Source: Gnomoniopsis sp. IMI 355080
Lineage: Eukaryota > Ascomycota > Sordariomycetes > Diaporthales > Gnomoniaceae
Direction: 5' to 3'
Assembly (NCBI GenBank): GCA_027946555.1
Contig: JAPEVC010000425.1
Location: 1-14,373, forward strand
Length of the DNA stretch: 14,373 nt
Each line of letters starts with the position of its first letter. The stretch's first letter is position 1. Positions 1 through 7,527 of the stretch are shown here, in pieces. The notes beneath the pieces were generated by a model, which searched no databases, was not told where the DNA came from, and saw nothing but the letters and a program-made list of their open reading frames with translations. The translations under genes were made by a program, and so were the position numbers.

Positions 1-504
1 AAGACGAACGGGGCCAGGGGGGTGGTGGTTTATTGACCATCCAGCCCATCCCAGCACGACAGAGTACCCCAGGCGCTGCGTCGCAGCAGAAGCGACTGGA
101 GTGCAGATGGGAAAAAGGGCTCCACTCCTGCTCAACACGCACGAGGATGGGGATGGTACAGTACCTGCCTGGCTGGCGGGGAGTGTTTCTTGTCTGAGGT
201 TGTCTTGTACAGGACAAGTACCTCGAGTCTTGTCCGGAGTATATCCGACCCAGGTGTATAGTATATCCGGATCTGCAGTTTGTGGAACACACAAAAGACT
301 TGACTCCAGACAGATTCCTTACTATATACGCAGTTTAATACAATTGCACGATTGAAATATTCCAGTCCCGGAAGCCAAAGCCTGTCGATGCTTTTGGTGG
401 GTTTGGATTAGGTCAGGCTACGGAACGGCGGAAACACACGGACATGCGAAACCCGGTCGACAGGTGCGCGACAAGAAGGAATAGAACAAGAGAAAGAAAA
501 AAGG

Positions 505-520
505 CACGCACGCACGCACG
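505..520. repeat. GCAC tetranucleotide microsatellite
   Basis: About four tandem copies of the unit GCAC/ACGC follow an A-rich stretch (AAAGAAAAAAGG). This is ordinary simple-sequence DNA in the gene-free region, and no gene touches it. Confidence 0.7.
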
Positions 521-1716
521 TTGCCACCACGCGGTTATCAAGCTTCGGAAAGTCCCGAACGGTCCTTGGTCCATAATCACCCCCTCATAGTTTTAGCTGT
601 AACAGGACCAGGTTTTCCCGGTCTGGCTTCCGTGGAATAGGAAAAAAGGTGGGTGTGCTATGCGAGAGGTTGTGTTGTTTAGGTTGCTCGTATATAATGT
701 GCTAAGATATCCGAGAGATTGACGAGAGATACGCCTTTGACCGGCCCTCGGTACCAGAAAAGACCTAGCACACCTTGTGCAAATAGTACAGATTACAGAA
801 TACTACTGTGCAGAGAGTACCACAGTACTACGTACCTGGTTCAGCTTCAGCTGGTCCCGTCATTCACCACCATCCCCCTCCCAATTCGTGTTCAGGACCT
901 TGATGATCCCGTCTGTCATGATTTTCGCACCCAGGCATATTGTAAATCCTCCTTTGACCCCATACTTACGAGCCTGCATCAATGACTTCAATCTTGACTT
1001 TTGACATATGCACACCCCGCTGCAACAAGTCCCCACATCTCAAAGTGCTTTGCTTCTGTCTCAAGCAGGGGGGTGCGGAAAAGTTGTCAATGATAAAATA
1101 AATAAAAAAGAAAATCATCACCACACAGATAAAGAACCACCTATCATCATCGTGACGGCCTTGTCCGCAAGGGGAAGTAATAAGATGACCCCTTTATAAC
1201 TATGGATGGTAGTACTATCCCCTCCCCTGTAGGCCAAGATGAGCAACCGCTGACAGCTTCTGTGCTCAGCGTTCCATTGCATCCCACGCCAAAAAGGCAC
1301 AGTTCACCCCCCATGCCCATGCTACCTACTATTACATACCCAAGGTACCCGGCGTACTCGCCCAGAAAAGCACGGCTTGCCACGAGACCCCAGGGGCACG
1401 CCCCGGGTCCCTGTTTTCAGGGGCCACCTAGAAACGCTGGGGTGAACCTGGGGTGGGTCTTTCAGGGGGCGTGAACGATATCCGCCGGGAACGAACAACA
1501 ATCAAATGGGACCCTCTCCCAATTTTTCTGCATCAAAAGGGTGGAGGACTTGTTTGGTGGGTGGTGATGGGGATGTGCGGGTTGTATTTTACGAGTGATT
1601 TATCGGGGAAAAAAGGAAAGATATTGAGAGGAGTGAAGTAACCCTGTTCATGGAACAATGCTGTAAAAAGAGGAACGAGTAATACAAAAGGCAGAGAGAA
1701 GGAAATCATCCACGCC

Positions 1717-1739
1717 TTTTTTTTTTTTTTTTTTTTTTT
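1717..1739. repeat. T23 homopolymer tract
   Basis: Twenty-three consecutive T residues lie between CACGCC and CGCGCG. On the minus strand this reads as an A23 run, which could be the tail of an old retroposed copy. I found no convincing target-site duplication or recognisable body next to it, so a nucleosome-excluding poly(dA:dT) tract or a replication-slippage tract is equally likely. Confidence 0.8.
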
Positions 1740-2105
1740 CGCGCGAGAACAGATGCACCGCGATGGCCGGCCACCGTCCCCCGAATGCAATACGGGGCAG
1801 CAGTAAAATTCAGGGTTACATTTCCTTCCTCAGACTCTGGAATGACAGGCGAACCGAGCCCCATGCCAATCAAACCTTGCGGTATGGTAACCCAAGGAAG
1901 GACCCTACCGGTTCGGCCCTGACCAGCACACCGGCAACAGCAAAAAAAAAATATGAAAAAATAAGGTAGGTTTTTCCTAGCACGAACTGTTAAAGTAACA
2001 TTAATATGGGGTCATTGGGGTCGTTTGTGGAAGGCTGGGCGTTGCCAGCCCCGTGGGGCCGGGTGGAAAGAAAGCTTTTTCGGAGGAAGAAAGAAACAGA
2101 GTTTC

Positions 2106-2115
2106 GGCGCGCGCG
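2106..2115. repeat. Alternating GC tract
   Basis: Five alternating GC dinucleotides in a row sit inside an otherwise purine-rich strand (about 2064-2160). Alternating purine-pyrimidine GC tracts can adopt Z-form DNA. No function can be assigned from the sequence. Confidence 0.5.
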
Positions 2116-2164
2116 CTGTCACGGAGAGAGAAAAAGGATGTGGTCTTGTTGGCTGCAATGAAAA

Positions 2165-2180
2165 TCTCTCTCTCTCTCTC
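2165..2180. repeat. (TC)8 microsatellite
   Basis: Eight TC dinucleotides are followed by CCTCGAAAGG. A complementary-sense AG tract lies about 700 bp downstream at 2872-2890, so the two could pair as an inverted dinucleotide repeat. Dinucleotide tracts are common enough in fungal spacers that this is probably chance. Confidence 0.8.
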
Positions 2181-2626
2181 CTCGAAAGGAGCTTTCGTGC
2201 AGGACGGATCGGGCAGAAGCGAGACGGCAAGCGAAGGCAAGCGACACGCCGGTGTTGAAAAACGACTGGCGGCGCGAATTCTTCGCCTCGTGTCTGTCAA
2301 AGATACGCGAGGCCGTTAGAACCCCTTTAGCGGAAGCTTAAATTGTTCCCTTTCTCCTGGGAAAGTGTCTGGCGGTTGATTGGTCTTTTGGTGGCTGGAC
2401 AACTACTATAGCACACTAGCCTTCCTAGGCACTCCGTACACGACTCTCGCACCGCGGCCTGTTTACCCAAAATGTGCAGTGTGCAGATGCGATGATTCTT
2501 TTCGAAAGAGAAGAAAAAGTGGACTTTTGTCGACTAAACGTTGGCCCCTTGGCAGCAGTCCCTTCCTCCACCTGGTGAGCCCACCCGGGACAAGAGGAAA
2601 CAGACCCCCTTGAGACCACCTGACGC

Positions 2627-2656
2627 TTTGCCATGGCATGGCATGGCCATGGCAAA
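2627..2656. repeat. Perfect 11-bp inverted repeat rich in CCATGG
   Basis: The left arm TTTGCCATGGC (2627-2637) and right arm GCCATGGCAAA (2646-2656) are exact reverse complements separated by the 8-nt loop ATGGCATG. Each arm holds its own CCATGG palindrome, so the segment reads as nested ATGGC repeats. It could be a hairpin in RNA or single-stranded DNA, or a dimeric protein-binding site. It has no neighbouring gene. Confidence 0.75.
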
Positions 2657-2871
2657 AGGCCGGCCAACCCGAGCGCATTCGGCACACGGTGCCAGCAAAG
2701 CACGTGTGAGGTTTTTTTTTCCTGATATCTCTCGGAGGATCATCCATAGCCCGACTACAAACACCGATACCGCAAGGGGGGGAAACAAACATGTCAGGGA
2801 ATCAGCCCATACGGGGCTCCTGGACATGCTGCTTTCACCGGCCGAGATTTCCACATTCGCGATGGGAAGGC

Positions 2872-2890
2872 AGAGAGAGAGAGAGAGAGA
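2872..2890. repeat. (AG)9 microsatellite
   Basis: Roughly nine AG dinucleotides form a tandem tract in the gene-free region. The opposite-sense counterpart is the TC tract at 2165-2180. Confidence 0.8.
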
Positions 2891-4148
2891 CTACGGCGGA
2901 GGTTCCCGTCTTTGCTTACCTGCTGTCTGTTGCTTTGTTCGCTGCATCCTCCTCTTCCTCCTCCCTCTCCCATACGTTCTTGTGACACATTGGCGACCGG
3001 CGCAGAGACCCCCTGGAATCGGGGGACCCAACAGCAACCAAGCTTCACGGCATCCCCCGGGTGTGTAGAAAGTTTTTCTGTTCTTTGGTGGTTTGTGTTG
3101 TGCCACACGAGGCAGTACGCGCTGGGATTTTGACTCACACATTCTGCGGGCCTATGTCCGTTGTGCGATGTCACGGCGTCCCCAGCAACCAAACAAAATG
3201 ACCGCCCTGCGTTTGGTTCTTGCTGGCTTTGGCCCCTCCTTTTGTCAAGTGATTCACAATTCATACATGGCAATATCCGACTATGTCTCATCATGCCATG
3301 GGTGTATATCTCTTTTTGTGTATAGGAAACAATTCACCGCTACAAAATCTCTCCGCCCCTTGCCGCAGGGGAGGGGCCATCTACCTCCTGCGAACGACTG
3401 AGGGAAACAAGGTACTATGCGCGTATACGCGTCCAATGGTACCTAGGCGTAGCCCCCAGGTTGGATCGGCCAAATCGGAGAATTGCTCAAACACACCACG
3501 ACGTTCTGGGCTTCATCAATCCGTCGCAGCGTCGGTCTTTGCCTTGAAAATAATCCACAGACGGGCGTGCCAGTAGATGATATAGGTGCGCCGACAAATG
3601 GTCAGGTCAAATTCATCATCAGCAAAGAATCCTTGACTTGACGCCAGATTGCAGCGCGCGTGTGGGGAGGTTGAGAGATTGGCGAGCTCGCCAGGCTCGC
3701 ATAAACCCTGAATACGTTCCTGTTTAGGAAGTCAGCTCCGGGCCTACACACACCCCCCTTGACCCATCCCATCCACCCACCCACACAGCTCTCCTCCAGG
3801 CTACTATGTAATAGTTCAGCGCATTATTGTAAAAATAATAAAGGAAAAAGAATGCTACCGTGTGTGCTCACGGAGGACTTGGCCTGGCGGGAACATTTCA
3901 GCTGGACGATGATCTGCAAGTTCTCATTACGGGGAGGAAAGGGAGTGGGAGCTTATAAATTCGGGCGTCTGAATCACCTCGCCCTGTTCACCTGTCTGGG
4001 CAAGAGGGAAAAGGATGGTAAACGAGCCCTAGATGCATCTCGCATGCTTTTTCCGGCGGCTCGGAAGCGGCTCAGTCCAGCCGACGGCGCTTCATCACAT
4101 GCCGCGAGCACGTTGTGTCTCACGATCCGTCGGGCTACCGACGCGAGT

Positions 4149-4173
4149 TTGTGTGTGTTTGTGTGTGTGTGTG
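4149..4173. repeat. GT-rich microsatellite
   Basis: A TG/GT dinucleotide tract is interrupted once by a TTT. It runs through a spurious reading frame and would give a Val/Cys-rich low-complexity peptide there, which argues against that frame being a real protein. Confidence 0.75.
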
Positions 4174-4308
4174 GCGTCGTTGCGGCGACCTTAACAACGG
4201 TGGTCAGGTTGAATTTCACTGTACACGCGATAATCAGAGACATTCCAGAGCGAATACTCGCTTGCACTTGCTCGTGGATAAATCTGGGGGGGGGGCTTTT
4301 CCTCCCTA

Positions 4309-4334
4309 GGGACCGCCGCCTCTCCCGCGGTCCC
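4309..4334. repeat. Perfect 8-bp inverted repeat after G10 tract
   Basis: The arms GGGACCGC (4309-4316) and GCGGTCCC (4327-4334) are exact reverse complements around a 10-nt loop. A run of ten G residues (4286-4295) lies just upstream and a run of C (4332-4337) overlaps the right arm. A GC-rich hairpin is plausible. No associated gene was found. Confidence 0.6.
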
Positions 4335-4495
4335 CCCGGAAGAAGGCCGATCCTGCTTAGAAACACCGCCCGAGACCCCCATTCTGCATGTACATAGTAC
4401 AGTACATACTATTCCTTGTGAATTGGCGCCCATCTGCGGGTTTACATAAGGGTACATATGCTAGGTAGACCAGGTTGATTAGAGTGGTGAGCCAG

Positions 4496-4526
4496 CCAGC
4501 CTGGGCCGCCTGGTTGCCCAGGCTGG
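4496..4526. repeat. Perfect 11-bp inverted repeat, 9-nt loop
   Basis: The left arm CCAGCCTGGGC (4496-4506) pairs exactly with the right arm GCCCAGGCTGG (4516-4526). The loop is CGCCTGGTT. With eight G:C pairs out of eleven this would be a stable stem if transcribed. It lies in the gene-free region and has no flanking coding sequence I can support. Confidence 0.75.
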
Positions 4527-5301
4527 GACTGACAGATCGTCTGGCTGAGAATCCGGAGGCACGGCGGCGAGTCCCACAGAGTGAACTGCTGTCTGTGCTA
4601 TGATCTGTACGACGGACCCTTTGCTGCATGCGGGCGAGGTGGCGCCGGGAAGAGAAGATGGTGTGTACTTTCGAGGTTTGTACAGTACAAGAGGTGTTTT
4701 GGTCTCATGTCACATGTCCGAGCCGGGAGTTCGACTATGGACGGTGAGAGTGTCAAGCATACCCCAGGGACGGCCCTGGGTGAATCCAGCGTGATGCCGT
4801 GGAGTCGGATCAAAGAAGGTCTCATGCATCATTCTGCATTTCCTCTCAGTGTATCTGTGACGACGTTCAAATTTATGCGGGATTGGTTCATCTCTTCTCA
4901 CCTCTGCGATTCTTCGTTCCATCTTGGACAATCAATCATTCCGGCGGGGGACGGGCCGGCCTCCCATGTGGCCTGGCGCTGGGACTGAGACACAAGCCGC
5001 GTCCCCCTCCCCTCACCAAAGGCAAGGGATCGTGATACGACCTGGTGCGTCATCGTAATATGGGGCATCGATTACTCAAAGATGTGTGAGCAGGACGTGC
5101 AATCGCTAGTCTCGCAATCAAGCGCTGATACAAGGGCCGAGGCCGACCATCAGAGCCATGGACAGAGAGTAGGAGACAGGGAGTTTACTTGAACTTGCGT
5201 CCCGGCCGCTTGGGAACGATCTCGGGGAAGTCAGACATTGGGAAATTGAAATCTCAGAGCGGCGTTACTTTTTCGTCTCGTGTTGTTGGATCTTGAGTAC
5301 A

Positions 5302-5311
5302 TACCTAGGTA
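5302..5311. repeat. TACCTAGGTA palindromic word (copy 1)
   Basis: This is a perfect 10-bp palindrome. The longer word CATACCTAGGTA (5300-5311) recurs exactly at 6936-6947, and partial forms occur near 3440 and 4461 and as the TAGG array near 10824. Such words appear to be a recurrent intergenic element in this genome. Confidence 0.6.
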
Positions 5312-5538
5312 GCTATAGTATCTGTCATAGTAGTGATATATTGCTCAGCTCGCCCGACTGCCTTATGTAATGCTACCATAGTAAGTAATCTCGGCTGCTG
5401 CCGTCCCCCCAACTTCGGGATGACGGCATCGAGAAGCTTGCGGCTCAACGCCAGGTCCACGCTGCTATTGCACGCATCACCACACGATATCAGACGACTT
5501 TTGAATTGTCCGGTACCACGAACACTATATCGCAACAA

Positions 5539-5548
5539 CCCCCCCCCC
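5539..5548. repeat. C10 homopolymer
   Basis: Ten consecutive C residues lie about 155 bp upstream of the MIX23 start codon. This is a possible assembly or sequencing weak point. No function is evident. Confidence 0.7.
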
Positions 5549-5649
5549 GGCGGTTGACAACATCGCCGTGACTACAGCTGAACTCTACAGTACATTTTCC
5601 CACCTATCTGACCAGCCGGCAAAGTGGCGCAATTCTTTTGGTCGAGGCG

Positions 5650-5704
5650 TCCCTCCTCTGACGCCCCATCCACCTCTCCTCCGCCCCCTCCGCCCCGCGC
5701 AACC
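5650..5704 (+). promoter_or_regulatory. CT-rich leader of MIX23
   Basis: The 55 bases before the MIX23 start codon are almost entirely C and T (blocks such as CCACCTCTCCTCCGCC). Pyrimidine-rich stretches next to transcription starts and in short 5' UTRs are typical of filamentous fungal genes, so this is probably the core promoter or leader. No clear TATA box was seen in the preceding 100 bases. Confidence 0.5.
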
Positions 5705-6405
5705 ATGAGCGAACCTACAGCACAACAGAACCTCACACCCCAGTTCTGTTTCTCATCAACTGCACTACGAGGTATGCGAATGCTCTGTTTGACCAACAGC
5801 TCCTGACATGACGCCCTGCCGTGTGTTTGACGACCCTACCTGGCCTAAGCAAATCAGCTAAATAGCCATCGTCAGATTTCCTTCGAATATCTCGCGGCAC
5901 CATCGACGACTCCATCAATCAAAACCTAAACGCCCTCATCACCCCCGCCGCCGCAGGCTTCGACCCTCACTCGACCTCACAACGCATCTCCCGCCCAACC
6001 GCGCACCGGCGAATCGACCCCGGCGCATGTCAGACCTTCAAGGATCAGGTGCTCTTCTCATCATGGCAGGCACGCTCCGACGTGCTCAGCTACTGTGCGC
6101 TCGTGGCCACGAGCCCGGACCCGGCGGATCCGGAGGCGGCGGTGCGCGAGGCTGAGATGGAGCGGAACCGGGAGCGCGTCGTGGACGAGCGGTTGGATCC
6201 GTATTCGGGTCGATTCTTCCCTACTGAGCCGAGGACGTCACAGTTGGCGATGTTGATACGGATGGAGCAAGGGGTGGAGAACATCGTGCGTGCAAGGACG
6301 TGGGGACTGGTGAGGGAGAGGTGTGGGGATTCTGCGGAGGATTGGCAGACGGCGCTCGCAGGCTGGAGGAGGGAGAACGGGGCCAAGGGTCGAGACGGGG
6401 TATAG
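5705..6405 (+). CDS. MIX23: MIX23 / caffeine-induced death protein 2 (Cid2) family, one intron
   Basis: The spliced product is join(5705-5771, 5876-6405), 198 aa. The start is the only ATG of the exon (context CAACCATGA). MIX23 (Cid2; human CCDC58) is a conserved intermembrane-space protein of mitochondria linked to protein import and mitochondrial precursor stress. Family signatures are present in order: Phe-Cys near residue 15; an LRISRGTIDDSINQNLN helix at 25-41; ACQTF with Cys74; a helix with Trp86 and Arg89 leading to Cys96; the charged RERVVDERLDPYSGRFFP stretch; and the closing RTWGLVRERCG with Cys172. The conserved cysteines (15, 74, 96, 172) fit oxidative folding by Mia40. No cleavable presequence is visible, as expected for Mia40 clients. 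The Ala/Asp/Pro-rich loop near 100-115 is longer than in animal homologues, by my memory of them. The frame and both splice sites restore a continuous family-like protein, so I am confident in the model. Confidence 0.87.
5772..5875 (+). other. Intron 1 of MIX23 (phase 1, 104 nt)
   Basis: The donor is G|GTATGC at 5772 and the acceptor GTCAG ends at 5875. A branch-like GCTAAAT lies at 5857-5863. Splicing joins ...ALR to DFLRISR across a split Asp codon, restoring the family sequence. Read-through ends at a TGA about 35 nt into the intron. Confidence 0.85.
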
Positions 6406-6936
6406 TAAGGGAGTAGGAGGCTTTTTCTAGGGTTGGCGGGAATTTTGGGTTTGCTTTTTTGCATTTCCGGGCATGGAGTCATGGTGGCATAGCCCCACGG
6501 CATTGGTATTACATTGTATTGCTTGGATAGTGTGAAATACTCGAATATCCAGGCGTGAGCGAGAAACGTCGAGGTGAAGACGTACAAGAGCCATTGCATA
6601 GAGCGGCGACTTCTGTGCTGATAGACAAAATCCCAACTCGTCTATTTGAATTTGAACACGAGACTGAACCTGGGTGTGATTTGAGTAATTTAAGCTAGTG
6701 TGAAGACCTTCTGCGTATACTCAACAAGTGTTCCGCAAGCGTCTGATGGCAGGGCCAAGAGATGTTAGCCACTCCCCTTCTATCGACACTTCTGAGACCA
6801 ATGATAATTATGCACTCTGGCAGGAGGGTGGTGGATCGACCTTTTGAATATGTATTATATCATAAAACCCTCTAATTGCATTCTACTTTGGAGGTATATT
6901 TAATATTGAGTACCTCAGACTCTTAATGTTGTGTGC

Positions 6937-6948
6937 ATACCTAGGTAT
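6937..6948. repeat. ATACCTAGGTAT palindrome (copy 2)
   Basis: This is a perfect 12-bp palindrome sharing CATACCTAGGTA with the copy at 5300-5311. It lies about 590 bp upstream of the NAA15 start codon and could be a dimeric factor site or a dispersed intergenic word. Confidence 0.6.
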
Positions 6949-7354
6949 ACTTGAAAGACCGGCGTCTGATGCAGCGCCTATTCACTCATGAGCCGGCACC
7001 CTGCCCCACTACAGCCGACCAGCGGACCCTGGGATCACCCCCCACCAAACAACTCCAGCTTGGCGAGCCGCTTATTACCTCTGCCGGCCACGAACACACA
7101 GCACACGACAAACCCAGTCTCGCGAGCTTGCGTCAAGCGGCCACACACCACCACACCTCTACGCAACTCGCAACCACTTCCAACCTCCCACACCCCTGGC
7201 TGCTGTCTCGTGTCTTTGCCGGGACAGCATATCATTGGCAACGAAACACTGGGAACATCTGGTGCGGCCCGGCCCCAACTACCAGCACGCTCCGTTTACT
7301 CACCCTCTCACCGACGACCGTCGTGACACCCAACACCTCGCGCGCCACTTGACT

Positions 7355-7457
7355 GTGAGTCCCTCAGCTCTAGCCGAGCGAGCACCTTGCATCGCTCTAT
7401 TTTGCCTGTCAAGCTGTTGCAGCTAGCGCAAGGACACGTCTGACCCTAGCCAAGCAG
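7355..7457 (+). other. Possible 5'-UTR intron of NAA15
   Basis: A consensus donor GTGAGT (7355-7360) is followed by a CTGAC branch-like site (7440-7444) and a CAG ending at 7457, giving a 103-nt candidate intron 70 nt before the start codon. The branch-to-acceptor spacing is short but acceptable. It would not change the protein. It rests on splice-site pattern alone. Confidence 0.3.
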
Positions 7458-7527
7458 GCTCTGTCCGCTCCAACCCCTCCCCTCCGAGTCACTTTTCGAG
7501 CCACAGAACCATCCACGAACTTTCCAG

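Larger units (their letters stand above)
1..5704. other. Long gene-free region upstream of MIX23
   Basis: No reading frame here resembles a protein I recognise. The longest ATG-initiated frame (3852-4397, +) encodes a low-quality peptide rich in Arg, Ser and Cys that runs through a GT repeat, so it is not credible. What can be seen is simple-sequence DNA (T23 near 1717, TC and AG dinucleotide tracts, a GT-rich tract near 4149, G10 at 4286, C10 at 5539), several perfect short inverted repeats, repeated GTAC-type words, and one short minus-strand frame at 5185-5238. At 5.7 kb this spacer is several times longer than the other spacers in the window. It may be the regulatory region of a gene lying beyond the left edge, a locus of non-coding RNA, or decayed sequence. 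The sequence alone does not decide between these. Confidence 0.6.
6406..7527. other. MIX23-NAA15 spacer and NAA15 leader
   Basis: This stretch holds the MIX23 3' UTR and the promoter and 5' UTR of NAA15. AT-rich sequence lies at 6790-6930 (for example TATTATATCATAAAA), with a CCAAT at 6799. The 12-bp palindrome ATACCTAGGTAT is at 6937-6948. From about 7000 the + strand becomes C-rich and A-rich with little G (ACCACCACACCTC-type runs), typical of a fungal 5' UTR. Frames spanning 6951-7352 are low-complexity Thr/Pro/His/Ser peptides and not credible proteins. A possible leader intron is listed separately. Confidence 0.55.

Noticed and set aside
2541..3068. 175-codon + frame and the overlapping 166-codon minus frame (2794-3294)
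   Set aside because: Both cross an AG microsatellite, giving RERERE or SLSLSL runs, and neither shows a family motif. Overlapping open frames on both strands point to chance.
3759..4397. Longest frame of the left region (212 codons, +)
   Set aside because: It begins at TTG. From its first ATG (3852) the peptide has no recognisable domain, runs through a GT microsatellite and a G10 tract, and lacks fungal codon preference.
4710..4931. Minus frame downstream of the orphan exon-like frame, considered as its second exon
   Set aside because: The peptide is rich in Arg, His and Met with no domain, and no good acceptor links it to the 5185-5238 frame.
5624..5704. Upstream in-frame extension of MIX23
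   Set aside because: The frame is open but begins at GTG and reads through the CT-rich leader as a Ser/Pro tract. The ATG at 5705 has a good context and gives the family N-terminus.
6951..7352. 133-codon Thr/Pro/His-rich + frame
   Set aside because: C-rich and A-rich leader DNA keeps several frames open at once. The peptide is low complexity and the region is the NAA15 promoter and 5' UTR.
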